Below, in pieces: positions 1 through 12,088 of a stretch of 62,817 nucleotides of DNA (position 1 is its first letter; the number at the start of each line of letters is the position of its first letter). The stretch is taken from positions 1-62,817 of the forward strand of contig JAFDKF010000011.1 in assembly GCA_019307135.1 (NCBI GenBank). Reading direction: 5' to 3'. The stretch is from Deltaproteobacteria bacterium (lineage in GTDB: Bacteria > Desulfobacterota > Desulfobacteria > Desulfobacterales > C00003060). A program made the translations under genes and the position numbers. The notes under the pieces were generated by a model. The model was given only the letters and a program-made list of their open reading frames with translations, was not told where the DNA came from and did not search any database.

Positions 1-771
<771 letters not shown>

Positions 772-886
772 CTTATTGTACAATTCTCAGAGAGCCCGAT
801 TCATCACAAGCTCACTATTTAGTTTTCAAAGATCAAATGAACTCATAAAATCGCGTAGCGCTTTTATAACTTGATAAAGCAACCAG

Positions 887-915
887 ATATTATCATGCCG
901 GTTTAGGCTTGTCAA
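887..915 (-). promoter_or_regulatory. rRNA operon sigma-70 promoter
   Basis: On the minus strand TTGACA (910-915) and TAATAT (887-892) are separated by exactly 17 bases. The -10 lies about 115 bases upstream of the mature 16S end, leaving a leader that includes CTTTGAAAACTAAAT, the kind of sequence often seen in rRNA leaders. This near-consensus arrangement fits a strong rRNA promoter. Only one such promoter is visible between 16S and tyrS. Confidence 0.8.
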
Positions 916-997
916 GTCCACTTCTCATGTGTGAGAAGCAAATGCATTCTACGTATACTCATTACCTTTGTCAAGAGATTTTTTCAAATTCTTTTGC

Positions 998-2365
998 TTA
1001 CGATGAAAACCCGGTATTCACCCTGATTCTATGGTATCGCTTCTTTCCTGCCCTCAGCAAGATCTCCCCTTTATTCAAGTCCTTATCAGTAATCATCCTA
1101 TCAAAGGTTTCGATTCGCCTACGGTTGATATACGCACCGCCCTGTTGGATCAGCCTTCTTGCTGCGCCACTTGAATCTGCAAGGCCGACTATATGAAACA
1201 GCTTGAAAGCGGGAATACCCCCTTTCAGTTGATCCAGATCCATATATGAATGCGGAACTGATATATCAATAATAACATCCAGGCCAACAGAAACGGTTTT
1301 GGTAGCAGGCTTCGCTTCTAATTCGATGTGATGTACTGAGCTGGACGGCAGTATCCCCTTTGGTACAACTCGGGGACCAAACATGCTTGCAGAAGCATGA
1401 TAAGCTCTTTCTGCTTCTTTTCTGCCATGGGCAAGTTCAGTTGTTTCGAATGCCAGGACGGCCTTGGCGCTGTTCAAATCAGCCCCCTCTAATTTTTCAA
1501 CCTCCCTGACTTCATCCATCGGCAAAAACGTAAAAAGGGCCATGAAGCGTGCAACATCCCGATCATCGGTATTTATCCAGTACTGATAGTATTCGTAGGG
1601 AGTCGTTCTGTCCGGATCCAGCCACACAGATCCTTTAGCTGTTTTCCCCATCTTTGCCCCGCCACTTGTGGTAATCAAAGAAAAAGTTGTGCCGAAGACA
1701 GTTTCGTGACGCATTCTGCGGACGAGCTCAATACCTGCCAGAATATTGCCCCATTGGTCACTGCCTCCCATCTGCAGTCTGCACCCATAGTTATCAAACA
1801 GTTCAAGAAAATCATAGGCTTGCAAAAGCATGTAATTGAATTCAATAAAGCTCAGCCCCTCTTCAGATTCAAGGCGCATTTTACAGCTTTCGGCCTTTAT
1901 CATACGGTTGACACTGAAATGACGTCCGATATCCCTCAAAAAAGGGATATATTGAAGTAGCGTAAGCCACTTCGCATTGTTGAGAAGCACAGCCCGTCCT
2001 TTTTCAAAATCAAGGAACCTGCCCAGTTGCTTCTTCAGGGCTTCGGCATTTTGATTCACCTGGTCTGGCGTCAACATCTGCCGCATTTCAGTCTTTCCGC
2101 TTGGATCCCCCACCAAAGCGGTGCCACCCCCAACCAGCGCGATGGGTTGATGTCCGTGTCGTTGTATGTGGGCCAACGCCATAATTGGAACCAGGCTTCC
2201 AACATGAAAGCTAGAAGCCGTTGGATCAAAACCGATGTAGCAGGTTGTGGGCTCCTTAAGCAGGTGATGGATGGCCTCGTCGCCAGTAGTCTGTTCAACA
2301 AAACCACGCTGCCTTAAAACGTCGAAAACGTTCTCCAAAGGTCCACCCACAGATTCACTTCGCAT
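998..2365 (-). CDS. tyrS: tyrosyl-tRNA synthetase
   Basis: Cytoplasmic class I aminoacyl-tRNA synthetase that charges tRNA-Tyr with tyrosine using ATP. The 455-residue product has the HIGH-like signature HVGS near residue 54, the KMSKS-like loop KMGKT near 240 and a C-terminal S4-type RNA-binding domain ending in [10 protein letters not shown]. Its length suits bacterial TyrRS. I chose the ATG at 2365, which overlaps the rny stop by 11 bases (ATGCGAAGTGA), over an in-frame GTG at 2377; the overlap suggests translational coupling to rny. The last gene of the run, it is followed by the divergent-side rRNA promoter region, with no clear terminator. Confidence 0.95.
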   Translation of the reverse strand: MRSESVGGPLENVFDVLRQRGFVEQTTGDEAIHHLLKEPTTCYIGFDPTASSFHVGSLVPIMALAHIQRHGHQPIALVGGGTALVGDPSGKTEMRQMLTPDQVNQNAEALKKQLGRFLDFEKGRAVLLNNAKWLTLLQYIPFLRDIGRHFSVNRMIKAESCKMRLESEEGLSFIEFNYMLLQAYDFLELFDNYGCRLQMGGSDQWGNILAGIELVRRMRHETVFGTTFSLITTSGGAKMGKTAKGSVWLDPDRTTPYEYYQYWINTDDRDVARFMALFTFLPMDEVREVEKLEGADLNSAKAVLAFETTELAHGRKEAERAYHASASMFGPRVVPKGILPSSSVHHIELEAKPATKTVSVGLDVIIDISVPHSYMDLDQLKGGIPAFKLFHIVGLADSSGAARRLIQQGGAYINRRRIETFDRMITDKDLNKGEILLRAGKKRYHRIRVNTGFSS

Positions 2366-3917
2366 ATTCGACCGCACGGGTTTCTCGAATCACCGTGACC
2401 TTAATCTGGCCGGGATATGACATGGACTCCTCGATCTTCTTTGCAATGTCCCGGCTCAGCAGAATAGCCTCAGCATCTGAAACAGTTTCACTTTCCACAA
2501 TAATTCGCAACTCTCGCCCTGCTTGAATTGCATAGCATTTGCTAATACCTGTGAAAGACTTCGCAACCCTTTCCAACTCCTCAAGGCGCTTAACGTACGT
2601 CTCCAGTATTTCTCTTCGTGCACCTGGCCGAGCCCCTGAAAGGGTATCTGCTGCCTGCAACAGGACTGCCAGAACCGATGTGGGCGGAACATCTTCATGA
2701 TGCGCAGATATCGCATGGACCACACTCGGCGATTCTCCATATTTCTTGGCCAGCTTCGCCCCAATCAGGGCATGAGGCCCTTCCACCTCGTGGTCGATAG
2801 CCTTTCCGATATCATGCAGGATACCTACCCTCTTCGCCTGCTTTACGTTCAGGCCCAGCTCGGCAGCCATGATACCGCACAAAAATCCCACATCCACAGA
2901 GTGACGTAATACGTTTTGCCCATAGCTGGTCCTGAATTTCAGTTTCCCTATGTGCTGAATCAATTCAGCATGAATCCCATGCACTCCTAGATCAAAGGCC
3001 GCCTGTTCACCAGCTTCTCGTATCTCGACATCCATCTCTTGGGAGACCTTCCTGACTGTTTCTTCGATTCTCGCAGGATGGATGCGCCCATCATTGATTA
3101 GCCGCTCCAGCGAAAGGCGCGCTACCTCTCGCCTCACGGGATTGAATCCTGACAGAATGACCGCCTCTGGTGTATCATCTATGATAAGGTCAATTCCTGT
3201 AGCAGCTTCAAGGGCCCTTATGTTACGCCCTTCCCGACCAATAATACGGCCCTTCATCTCATCACTGGGCAGATTAACGACTGATACCGTCTTCTCCGCA
3301 ACATAATCGCCTGAATAGCGCTGAATAGCGGTTGCAATAATCTTTCTCGCCTTACGGTCCGCCTGTTCCCGGCTCTCGTTTTCAATCCGCTTGATAAGCT
3401 TTGCCGCTTCATAACGGGCCTCATTCTCCATGGCCTTGATCAAGAACTCTTTGGCCTCATCCCCTGTCAAGCCCGAGATCCTCTCAAGTCGCATTTTTTG
3501 TTCCTCAATCAAGGCTCGATACCTTTCTTCTTGGTCATGAAGCCCTTTTTCCCTTTCTATAAACCGCTGTTCTTTTTTGGATATGCTCGTATCACGGCGC
3601 TCCAGTTGCTCTGTCTTCCGATCAATACTCTCTTCCTTTTGCGCAAGGCGTTTTTGTAAGCTTTTGAACTCGGACCGTATCTCCTTGGTCTCATTCTCAA
3701 AGTCCACCTTCATTTGGTGGAGCTGATCTCTTGCATGAAGCTTGGCCTCCTTCTGGATGGTTTCGAATTCCTTTTGAGCATCCTCTATGATCTTGCGGGC
3801 TTCGTCGTCCGCAGCCCTAATTTTACCTGCCGTCAGTCTAGTGCGAATCCAGAAGGCAAGCACAAAACCCGCAGCGAAAACGATGATACTGAGAAATATG
3901 ACCGAGGTGAAGTCCAT
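2355..3917 (-). CDS. rny: ribonuclease Y
   Basis: Membrane-anchored endoribonuclease that starts mRNA turnover. The 520 residues show an N-terminal transmembrane helix (about 5-24), a long charged coiled coil (35-200), a KH RNA-binding domain with GREG near 228, and an HD hydrolase domain with the HD pair in [12 protein letters not shown] near 368. Domain order and length match the family exactly. The ATG is preceded by a GGGGGAT ribosome site. It is immediately upstream of tyrS and downstream of the 6S RNA candidate. Confidence 0.96.
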   Translation of the reverse strand: MDFTSVIFLSIIVFAAGFVLAFWIRTRLTAGKIRAADDEARKIIEDAQKEFETIQKEAKLHARDQLHQMKVDFENETKEIRSEFKSLQKRLAQKEESIDRKTEQLERRDTSISKKEQRFIEREKGLHDQEERYRALIEEQKMRLERISGLTGDEAKEFLIKAMENEARYEAAKLIKRIENESREQADRKARKIIATAIQRYSGDYVAEKTVSVVNLPSDEMKGRIIGREGRNIRALEAATGIDLIIDDTPEAVILSGFNPVRREVARLSLERLINDGRIHPARIEETVRKVSQEMDVEIREAGEQAAFDLGVHGIHAELIQHIGKLKFRTSYGQNVLRHSVDVGFLCGIMAAELGLNVKQAKRVGILHDIGKAIDHEVEGPHALIGAKLAKKYGESPSVVHAISAHHEDVPPTSVLAVLLQAADTLSGARPGARREILETYVKRLEELERVAKSFTGISKCYAIQAGRELRIIVESETVSDAEAILLSRDIAKKIEESMSYPGQIKVTVIRETRAVEYAK

Positions 3918-4260
3918 ACTGGTATCCCCCTTAATGCCCTAAACGCATTGGTCTTACAGGCAAAGTTGCAAAAGATTATCGGGCGAGATACCGACGGAAG
4001 CGAGACACAATGGAAAGACCCTATGCGGGTTTTTGGCGTAGGCTGAGGCTTTATCGCGGCTTGAAAGCTTGTCGCTCGTTCTAGACGCCTTCTTAGCTCA
4101 TCCTCTAATTATGTAAAACCACAGGGAGTCCTGGCAATTATTTCGGTTGCCACACACCAATTGGAAGATACACCTTCATCGCGAGGGGCGCAATATTCTT
4201 GCGTCACAATTATATCTCAGCACACATGGTCTTGCTTTCATAAAACTATATATTATGAAG
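3918..4260. other. rny leader region, no gene seen
   Basis: This 343-base stretch between rny and the 6S RNA candidate shows no open frame with coding character and no tRNA. It must hold the rny promoter (minus strand), but I could not pick a convincing -35/-10 pair. Confidence 0.4.
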
Positions 4261-4450
4261 GGTACCCCCACCACAATGCCGTGTCAGCAGATTTTTTTGA
4301 ACCTGTTTGCACAGGTGGGCACCTTGTTGCTCCTTTAGGCTTTTCTGTGGACTACAGAACATGCACACCGAAGCAAGAGAAGGTTCCCGTTTGGGTACGC
4401 GTTGGCTCAAAAAAACTTCTGCCGATCACGAGCACGGCAGGGGTCTCGCC
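4261..4450 (-). ncRNA. ssrS: 6S RNA (RNA polymerase-binding regulatory RNA)
   Basis: 6S RNA mimics an open promoter and sequesters the housekeeping RNA polymerase holoenzyme. On the minus strand the ends pair (TGCCGTG with CACGGCA, then ACCCC with GGGGT). The middle carries blocks that resemble E. coli 6S: TGAGCC, GTGTGCATG, and GCCTAAAGGAGCAACAAGGT followed by the tight hairpin ACCTGT-GCAA-ACAGGT. The span of about 185 nt and the position next to zapA both agree with 6S loci of other proteobacteria. Ends are approximate. The call rests on pattern and synteny, not on a covariance-model search. Confidence 0.78.
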
Positions 4451-4469
4451 CGTATTGCTTAGTGCCAAT

Positions 4470-4597
4470 TCAGAAATGGTAGATTTTGTCCCGAGACAAG
4501 GCCGCACAAAGGTTTCTACCGCAGTCGTAGCAGGGCTACGTCGAGGATAGAAACCTGCGGAGAACGCAGTATCGGGACAAAAGATGCCGTTTCTGGA
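4470..4597. repeat. 128 bp imperfect palindrome
   Basis: The outer arms are CAGAAATGGTAGATTTTGTC and the reverse complement of GGGACAAAAGATGCCGTTTC. Inside lie AGGTTTCTA/TAGAAACCT and CGTAGC/GCTACG, so the whole folds as one long branched hairpin. It fills the gap between the zapA stop and the start of the 6S RNA, and could serve as 3' structure of zapA or be a mobile palindromic unit. Confidence 0.7.
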
Positions 4598-4607
4598 TGG
4601 ACACTAT

Positions 4608-4886
4608 CTAAGCGTTAGCATCAATATGTTCAATCAAGATCTTGCAACGTTTTTCTATATCCCTTACAAGATTTTGGCGGCTACGCCTCATTTCAAAATA
4701 GTCATTAGCCATATTCAAGGCAGCAAGGATGACCGTATCCAGCTTGCTGGGAGTCTCACCAGCCGCCACGGCCTTTTCTACCTCTCCGGCCACATAGTTT
4801 GCAACCTCTTCGGGCTGCGAAACTTGACCGCTTGCTCTGAACGTATAAGCCTGCCCAAATAATTCTATGCTGATTAATCGATCCAC
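4608..4886 (-). CDS. zapA: cell division protein ZapA
   Basis: ZapA binds and cross-links FtsZ filaments at the division ring in the cytoplasm. The 92-residue product opens with MDRLISIELFGQAYTFRA, typical of the N-terminal beta domain, followed by the family signature LDTVILAALNMANDYFE and a C-terminal helix. Its size fits the family (about 90-110). A ZapB-like coiled-coil gene lies just upstream, and the 6S RNA candidate just downstream, an association seen in other proteobacteria. Confidence 0.88.
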   Translation of the reverse strand: MDRLISIELFGQAYTFRASGQVSQPEEVANYVAGEVEKAVAAGETPSKLDTVILAALNMANDYFEMRRSRQNLVRDIEKRCKILIEHIDANA

Positions 4887-4951
4887 AGATGTCCGAATTT
4901 GGTTTCCGGTCTATGGGGGCGCTGTCCCGTATAACTATTTTCCGCAGATTG

Positions 4952-5194
4952 TCACTCGGACCCGAGAGCCTGATCCAGTCTGCTTAGCAGGCCCTCTATT
5001 TTCGACCGAACCATAGATCTTTCTTCTACATGCTCTTGCTCAGCGGCCACCTTGGTCCTGAGAGCCTCTTCAAGGTCATATATCTTGGCTTCTAGTTCAG
5101 ACTTCGTTTCCTGGAGATCACGACATGTCTGAATCAATTCTTCTGTTTTATCTTCCAGCCTCTTAAATTGTCCAGGAAAACTGTCCTCCTCCAC
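4952..5194 (-). CDS. ZapB-like coiled-coil division protein
   Basis: An 80-residue, almost wholly alpha-helical protein with heptad-spaced leucines and charged residues (for example LEAKIYDLEEALRTKV). Its length and character match the small ZapB-type coiled-coil proteins that bridge ZapA rings. It is co-directional with zapA and 65 bases upstream. The assignment depends on neighbourhood and coiled-coil character; sequence motifs alone would not name it. Confidence 0.7.
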   Translation of the reverse strand: MEEDSFPGQFKRLEDKTEELIQTCRDLQETKSELEAKIYDLEEALRTKVAAEQEHVEERSMVRSKIEGLLSRLDQALGSE

Positions 5195-5356
5195 AAGCCC
5201 CCCTTAAGACTGCCCGGCATGATTTTGAACTTAGCCCCTCTTCGCAATTGGAATAGAAGCTGGCACAAATCACTTACTGCCAAAAGCTTTCTGATTTCGT
5301 CAAATTACAAGATTCCGAGACGTTTTATTAACTATAAACAAGCCCTGATAGAAAAG

Positions 5357-5530
5357 TCAAGAGGATTTTGGTCCCCTCCCTTTATGACCTTGCTGCACGA
5401 ACCTTTCGGCTTTGGCCAATTCCTCCCTGGTATTCACACCAATTACCTGAATCGTATCATTGATCTCCAAAAGGACAGCGGGCTTGCCGTCTTGGTACGC
5501 CCGTTCCACCACATCGGTCAATTGGCAGGC
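5357..5530 (-). pseudogene. remnant of a GlmU-type nucleotidyltransferase
   Basis: The frame reads LTDVVERAYQDGKPAVLLEI and then IQVIGVNTREELAKAE, which resembles the end of the N-terminal uridylyltransferase domain of GlmU (LTD-VE-A and the EV-GVN-R-L-AE segment). Only about 55 residues of recognisable sequence remain, and everything upstream is replaced by the palindromic repeat at 5515-5815. A UDP-GlcNAc pyrophosphorylase-like gene next to the atp and zap genes may be the ancestral state. Non-functional as it stands. Confidence 0.6.
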
Positions 5531-5815
5531 GGGGTTGTCGACCTGCCCGCCATTGCCATGCATGCCGGCATATAGGCCGTATACTGTGACAGGCGTTGGC
5601 AGGCGGGGTCGTAAGGCCCTTAAACCCCTGGCCCAGACCGGGTTTTTCTCTCTGTGGCATGGTCCATCTTCCCTGGCCCAGACCGGGTTTTTCTCTGCGG
5701 GGCATTCTCCGGCTTCTGTCGCGCCAGGGCGGGCTGTCGCGCCCCTGGCCCAGACCGGGTTTGCTTTGCATCAGCATTTTCGATTCGCTGTCGCACCAGG
5801 GCGGGCAGGGCGAGT
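5515..5815. repeat. GC-rich composite repeat (family F, copy 1)
   Basis: Contains three copies of the 14-mer GGCCCAGACCGGGT spaced 51 and 75 bases apart, and a hairpin of CCGCCATTGCCA with GGCAGGCGGG. A second assembly of the same blocks lies at 38090-38460. The open frames through it are low-complexity by-products. Confidence 0.75.
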
Positions 5816-5826
5816 CCATTTTTACC

Positions 5827-5859
5827 AAAAAAGAAGGGGCAAGTCAATTGACTTGCCCC
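5827..5859 (-). terminator. Rho-independent terminator of the atp operon
   Basis: On the minus strand a perfect 10-bp stem GGGGCAAGTC/GACTTGCCCC with an AATT loop is followed by TTCTTTTTT, 41 bases past the atpC stop. This is the clearest intrinsic terminator in the window. Confidence 0.92.
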
Positions 5860-5899
5860 GCTTATGACCGTTATACAAAATAAGAAACCAGGAACCTAA

Positions 5900-6322
5900 C
5901 TAGTGCGCTCTCCTCATCCCTGCGATCCTAACCCTGGCGATCGCCCGCTGCAGGGCGGCCTGAGCCCGCCTAGAATCAATGTCTTCTCTCGTCCTGGCTT
6001 CGGCCAGGCGCTGTTCAGCTCGCTTCAGCGCGGCCTGGGCCCGCTCAATGTCTATATCTCTGCGTCGGTCGGCTGACTCGGCTAACACCGTAACCTTATT
6101 AGGCAAAACCTCCGAAAAGCCCCCACTCACAAACACGACCCGCTCAGTGCCGGCCTTGTCCTTATACCTGAGCATCCCTACTTTCAGGGTCGTCAGGAAC
6201 GAGGTGTGGCCGATCAGCACCCCAAATTCCCCGTGTGTACCCGGTGCAGCCACTATCTGGGCCTCTTCACTGACCACCGACTTGTCGGGGGTCACAACTT
6301 CTAACATGATATTGCCTGCCAT
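5900..6322 (-). CDS. atpC: ATP synthase F1 epsilon subunit
   Basis: Central-stalk subunit that couples rotation and can inhibit ATP hydrolysis. The 140 residues contain the beta-sandwich (MLEVVTPDKSVVSEEAQIV, the GEFGVLIGHTSFLT turn) and a C-terminal pair of helices rich in arginine and alanine. I start at the ATG preceded by AAAGGTGG; the open frame continues 21 codons upstream, but those are encoded by the heptamer array at 6345-6372 and are not family-like. Last gene of the atp operon, followed by a strong terminator. Confidence 0.95.
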   Translation of the reverse strand: MAGNIMLEVVTPDKSVVSEEAQIVAAPGTHGEFGVLIGHTSFLTTLKVGMLRYKDKAGTERVVFVSGGFSEVLPNKVTVLAESADRRRDIDIERAQAALKRAEQRLAEARTREDIDSRRAQAALQRAIARVRIAGMRRAH

Positions 6323-6344
6323 AATGCCACCTTTACTATCTCGA

Positions 6345-6372
6345 ATTGCGGATTGCGGATTGCGGATTGCGG
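6345..6372. repeat. heptanucleotide array (ATTGCGG x4)
   Basis: Four perfect tandem ATTGCGG units sit about 22 bases upstream of the atpC start. On the coding strand the unit reads CCGCAAT, one base different from the CCGCATT array inside the cpoB leader at 32804. Confidence 0.9.
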
Positions 6373-6429
6373 ATTTTTGTTCCACATCATTTCTGTATTA
6401 CTTACCTGAAAATCTCCAACTCTTATATC

Positions 6430-7881
<1,452 letters not shown>

Positions 7882-7909
7882 TTAAACAGCTATAAAACTA
7901 TATATCCAT

Positions 7910-8812
7910 TTACCCTTTCAATGCCTCGGCACCGCCAACGATATCCATGAGATCAGCTGTAATGGCTGCCTGGCGCGCTTTGTTGTAGACCAGGCTGAGC
8001 GAGGTGATCATCTCGCCGCAATTGCTCGTTGCGTTATCCATGGCTGCCATGCGCGCTGCATGCTCGGAAGTAGAAGTTTCCAGCAAGCCCCTGAATATCT
8101 GGACATAGACCTGCTTGGGAAGCATTTCCGCCATGAGCTCCTCTGCCGAGGGTTCGCAGATATGCTCTGCAATGTAGCCCGCCGGCTCAGCCTCTTGGGC
8201 TTGCTCGGCCTTCTCGACCCCAACAATGGGTACGACCTGGCTTAAAGTTGGTACCTGTCTTGCCATGGATACAAATTCGCTGAAAATCACATGGGCCTCA
8301 TCGGTTTCGCCATTCAGAAATGCGTCTATCAGTTCCTGCCCCCCGTTGACTGCAACGTTGAAGCCAAATTTTCCGCCCACGATGCCTATGTGCTCGCTAC
8401 GGATGTTCTGTTTCCTGCGACGAAAGTAATCGCGCCCCTTCCGGCCCATACAAATGAGCCGCACGTCAACACCTTGCTCAGCCTTTTCCTTCAAAAACTT
8501 CTCGGCCTTGATAATCAAATTCGTATTGAAACTCCCGCACAAGCCCCGGTCAGACGTCATGAGGAGCAGGTCGATGGTTTTCACTTCCGCCCGCGGTACA
8601 AGGAGTGGCGGGGCGTGCTCCTCGTCTGCTTCTATACGATCAGACAAGCTCCCCAGAACCTCGGCGAATTTGTTGGCATAAGGCCTGAAGGCCTCCATCT
8701 TTTCCTGGGCGCCCCTCAGTTTGGAGGCGGCCACCATATTCATTGCCTTGGTGATCTTTTGCGTTTTCTTTACCGCTACGATTTTGAGCTGTATGTCCTT
8801 TAGTGTCGCCAT
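7910..8812 (-). CDS. atpG: ATP synthase F1 gamma subunit
   Basis: Rotor shaft of F1. The 300 residues begin MATLKDIQLKIVAVKKTQKI with the conserved N-terminal helix, include SDRGLCGSFN, and end with the C-terminal helix containing ATSNCGEMITSLSLVYNKAR. Full length. It sits 37 bases after atpA, as in most F-type operons. Confidence 0.97.
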   Translation of the reverse strand: MATLKDIQLKIVAVKKTQKITKAMNMVAASKLRGAQEKMEAFRPYANKFAEVLGSLSDRIEADEEHAPPLLVPRAEVKTIDLLLMTSDRGLCGSFNTNLIIKAEKFLKEKAEQGVDVRLICMGRKGRDYFRRRKQNIRSEHIGIVGGKFGFNVAVNGGQELIDAFLNGETDEAHVIFSEFVSMARQVPTLSQVVPIVGVEKAEQAQEAEPAGYIAEHICEPSAEELMAEMLPKQVYVQIFRGLLETSTSEHAARMAAMDNATSNCGEMITSLSLVYNKARQAAITADLMDIVGGAEALKG

Positions 8813-8849
8813 ACATTAACCCCTATACGCAAGTGTGGCAAATTGCCGA

Positions 8850-10367
8850 CTACTTGATCGTGTCTTTGAATTCTTCATCGTATTCAGACAGCGCCTTTGC
8901 TATCGTCTTGTCCATGTCGTCACTAATGACCTTCTTCTCCGCTATCTCACTGAATATCTGAGGATACTTGCTTTCAATAAACGGATACAGCCCGGCCTCG
9001 TACTTACCCAGGACTTCTACAGGATACTTGTCCAGATAACCCTTTGTCCCCGCATAGAGAATCGCCACCTGCTTTTCCAATGTCAGCGGCGTATACTGGG
9101 GCTGCTTCAGGATTTCTACCAGACGCGTCCCGCGAGTTAACTGCTGCTGAGTGGCCTTATCCAGGTCACTTCCGAACGCGGCAAAGGCCTCAAGTTCACG
9201 AAACTGGGCCAAATCGAGACGCAGAGAACCCGCCACCTGTTTCATGGCCTTCACCTGGGCAGCACCGCCCACGCGTGAAACCGAAAGCCCAACGTTAATG
9301 GCCGGCCGAACACCCGAGAAAAAGAGGGCCGGCTCAAGATATATTTGGCCGTCGGTAATAGAAATAACGTTGGTAGGAATATAAGCCGAAACGTCGCCTG
9401 CCTGTGTTTCGATAATGGGAAGCCCCGTCAGTGAACCAGCACCAAGTTCGTCGTTTAGCTTGGCAGAGCGCTCCAGTAGACGAGAGTGGTTGAAGAAGAT
9501 ATCCCCAGGAAAGGCCTCGCGTCCGGGGGGACGTCTCAGGAGCAAGGAAATCTGCCGATAAGCAGCTGCCTGCTTTGAGAGGTCGTCATAGACGATCAGG
9601 GCGTGCTGGCCGCTGTCGCGATAGTATTCCCCCATAGCGGTTCCGGAATACGGACCAATATATTGGAGAGTAGCAGGGTCGCTGGCGCAGGCCGCAATGA
9701 CCGTCGTGTACTCCATAGCCCCGGCCTTTTGCAAAGTATCCACAATCAGGGCAACCGTGGACTTTTTCTGGCCACAGGCCACATAGAAGCACTTAACATC
9801 CTGACCCTTCTGGTTAATAATGGCGTCAACACCAATAGCAGACTTTCCGATCTGGCGGTCACCAATGATGAGCTCACGCTGCCCTCGGCCCACCGGAGTC
9901 ATGGAATCGATCGCCTTGAGGCCTGTATACATGGGTTCGTTAACCGATTGGCGGGCAATAACACCAGGGGCAATCATCTCGACCCGGCGAAACTCCTTGG
10001 CATCTATAGGCCCCTTGCCGTCCAAGGGATTTCCCAGGGAATCCACCACGCGACCAAGAATCGCATCCCCAACCGGCACCTGGGCGATCTTGCCCGTGCG
10101 CTTAACCGGATCACCTTCCTGGAGTTCGATATCCTCACCCATGACCGCCACGCCCACATTGTCCTCTTCCAGATTGAGGACGAGGCCCATAATCCCATGG
10201 GGAAACTCAAGAAGCTCCATTGACATGGCCTTCTCCACGCCATACACCCTGGCAATGCCGTCCCCAACCGACAAGATGGTCCCTGTTTCGCTCACGTCCA
10301 CCTTCTTGTCGTAGTCCTGAATCTGGCCCTTGATAATGTCGCTGATTTCTTCGGCTCTAATTTCCAT
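8850..10367 (-). CDS. atpA: ATP synthase F1 alpha subunit
   Basis: Non-catalytic nucleotide-binding subunit of F1. 505 residues with the P-loop-like [21 protein letters not shown] is the usual form, so the isoleucine and serine are mild variants that keep the lysine. The family signature near the C-terminal domain ([17 protein letters not shown]) is intact. The start abuts the atpH stop at 10367, implying coupled translation. Confidence 0.98.
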   Translation of the reverse strand: MEIRAEEISDIIKGQIQDYDKKVDVSETGTILSVGDGIARVYGVEKAMSMELLEFPHGIMGLVLNLEEDNVGVAVMGEDIELQEGDPVKRTGKIAQVPVGDAILGRVVDSLGNPLDGKGPIDAKEFRRVEMIAPGVIARQSVNEPMYTGLKAIDSMTPVGRGQRELIIGDRQIGKSAIGVDAIINQKGQDVKCFYVACGQKKSTVALIVDTLQKAGAMEYTTVIAACASDPATLQYIGPYSGTAMGEYYRDSGQHALIVYDDLSKQAAAYRQISLLLRRPPGREAFPGDIFFNHSRLLERSAKLNDELGAGSLTGLPIIETQAGDVSAYIPTNVISITDGQIYLEPALFFSGVRPAINVGLSVSRVGGAAQVKAMKQVAGSLRLDLAQFRELEAFAAFGSDLDKATQQQLTRGTRLVEILKQPQYTPLTLEKQVAILYAGTKGYLDKYPVEVLGKYEAGLYPFIESKYPQIFSEIAEKKVISDDMDKTIAKALSEYDEEFKDTIK

Positions 10368-10921
10368 CAGATATTCTCACTCCTTTGCAAAGATTCTTTT
10401 AAACTCATAAGCTGAGTTCTTACGCTGCCGTCTAACACCAAATCCCCGATCCTGGTTACCGCGCCACCGATCAAGGCCGGGTCCACACTAACTTCCATCC
10501 TTACCTCTTTGCCCGTCTTCCCAGCAAGCGCATCCCGGATTCTTGCAATGCTTTCGTCCGGCAGTTCCACGGCTGACACAAGGTCCGCACGGACAATATT
10601 GGCAAGTTCGTCGGTTAGTTTCTCATAAAAGGTGTATATGTCCTTTAAATACTGAATCCTGCCCTTGTCAAATAACAGGAAAAGGAAAGATGTCATTACC
10701 TTACTGAGATTCAAGCGCTGCTCCGACACCACCTGTAAGACCTTCTTACGACTTCCGGCATCATATAATGGGTTGGATATCGCTTGCTCCAGATCCTTTT
10801 GTTCTTCCAGGAGCTTCACAAAATAGCCCAACTCCTTTTTGTACGTCTCCGCCTGGCCGTCTTCCCTGCCAATTGTCAACAGGGCTTTGGCATACCTTCT
10901 GGCAATCTTGAGGCCTATCAC
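10367..10921 (-). CDS. atpH: ATP synthase F1 delta subunit
   Basis: Peripheral-stalk cap that joins the b/b' dimer to the F1 head (OSCP family). The 184 residues show [12 protein letters not shown] at the N-terminus and the C-terminal [19 protein letters not shown], both typical. It overlaps atpF by four bases (ATGA) and touches atpA. Confidence 0.95.
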   Translation of the reverse strand: MIGLKIARRYAKALLTIGREDGQAETYKKELGYFVKLLEEQKDLEQAISNPLYDAGSRKKVLQVVSEQRLNLSKVMTSFLFLLFDKGRIQYLKDIYTFYEKLTDELANIVRADLVSAVELPDESIARIRDALAGKTGKEVRMEVSVDPALIGGAVTRIGDLVLDGSVRTQLMSLKESLQRSENI

Positions 10922-11526
10922 TGCGCTACCACCACCTTTGTCAAGTATTCGTCAATAATGCGTTCTTGATCTTCTTCGTTGATATGCTCTTTGATCAGTT
11001 GTTCTGCCATGGCCACGGCCTGCCCGGCCATCTCTGCCTTCAACTGTTGCTTGGCCTTGTCAAATTCGTGCTCAATGTTCTTCTTGGCCTGTTCCTGAAG
11101 TTTTTCAGCTACTAGCTGAGCCTCTTCAATGATTTTCGCCTTTGCTGCCTCACCCTCCCGGATGTATTCGGCCACGATTTTTTCCACTTCCTGATCCAGG
11201 AGGCTCAGTTTTTCCTTATATTCCGCAAGTCGCTTTCCCGCCTCCTGCTTCTGTCCTTCCAGGTCATCCAGTTCGTCCTTGATGCCCTGGCGACGGGATT
11301 CAAGGCCCTTAGCAAGCGGTTTCCTCGCAAGAAAGACCAGGACGCCAGCCAGCACTACAAAGTTCATGGTACGCCACACCAAATCCATGCCTTTGCCCTT
11401 GCCCCCGTGATCGTCATGTCCGCCCTCAGAGGAAGCCCAAACCGACCCAAAGGCAAGGAGGACTGAGACAACCACCAAAAGGCTCACAATATAGCGTAGC
11501 TTCCCCATCCTGACAAACGCCTTCAT
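10918..11526 (-). CDS. atpF: ATP synthase Fo b subunit
   Basis: Peripheral-stalk subunit. The 202 residues have a signal-like first hydrophobic segment (residues 11-32, YIVSLLVVVSVLLAFGSVWA), a glycine/histidine linker, a second membrane segment (about 50-70, MNFVVLAGVLVFLA) and a long coiled coil. The extra N-terminal hydrophobic segment is longer than in E. coli b. Four-base overlaps with atpF' and atpH. Confidence 0.92.
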   Translation of the reverse strand: MKAFVRMGKLRYIVSLLVVVSVLLAFGSVWASSEGGHDDHGGKGKGMDLVWRTMNFVVLAGVLVFLARKPLAKGLESRRQGIKDELDDLEGQKQEAGKRLAEYKEKLSLLDQEVEKIVAEYIREGEAAKAKIIEEAQLVAEKLQEQAKKNIEHEFDKAKQQLKAEMAGQAVAMAEQLIKEHINEEDQERIIDEYLTKVVVAQ

Positions 11527-11954
11527 GATACAGCCCTCCCCAATATCTTTTCAGCAATCGTCCCGGAAAAAATCCCTATCTCTTTTTCCAGTCCGCGTCT
11601 TGCATCCTCGGCATCTTTGGCAATCTGGGCGCACACAGCCTCCAATTCTGCCTGGGCCTTCCGGTTGATCTCATCGACAACTCGCTTTTCCTCTTCCTGG
11701 CCGGCTTGCTTCAGGGCCTCTTTCTCCTGAACCCCCTGCCCCCTGGCCTCAGAGATCTTTGCTTGAAAAGTCCGTTGGCTTTCCGAAGCATCTTGTTGAA
11801 GGGTCTCAATACCCTCCTTGTAACCCTGGATCTTTTTCTTTCTTTCGATGAGTATCTGGCGGATAGGTTTGTAGAGGATGACGTTCAGGAGAAAGATCAG
11901 CAAGATGAAGTTTCCCATCTGCACAAACAGGGTCCAATCAGGAATAACAGCCAT
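11523..11954 (-). CDS. atpF': ATP synthase Fo b' subunit
   Basis: Second, shorter b-type stalk subunit, 143 residues: a membrane helix at about 14-32 (FILLIFLLNVILYKPI) followed by a charged coiled coil. Having both b and b' is normal for several Desulfobacterota and photosynthetic bacteria. It is the first gene of the operon; no atpB (a) or atpE (c) gene is in the window. A plausible SD (AGGAG) precedes the ATG. Confidence 0.92.
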   Translation of the reverse strand: MAVIPDWTLFVQMGNFILLIFLLNVILYKPIRQILIERKKKIQGYKEGIETLQQDASESQRTFQAKISEARGQGVQEKEALKQAGQEEEKRVVDEINRKAQAELEAVCAQIAKDAEDARRGLEKEIGIFSGTIAEKILGRAVS

Positions 11955-12088
11955 GACAAACTCCTAAGTCTCTAATCTTTTGGTTTACGTCACAGGAAAG
12001 ACAACTGAGAATACATCCACCCAAAAGTTGATCGTCTATATCACCAATACGGGCACATTGTCAAAGGTTTTTTTTCTTCACTTATCAT

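Noticed and set aside
3714..4046. 110-codon plus-strand ORF over the rny start
   Set aside because: Antisense shadow of the rny coiled coil; composition follows rny codons.
5460..5883. Several overlapping open frames of 95-135 codons in both directions
   Set aside because: They run through the GC-rich family F repeat, have low-complexity products (repeated PGPDRVF-like text) and no ribosome sites.
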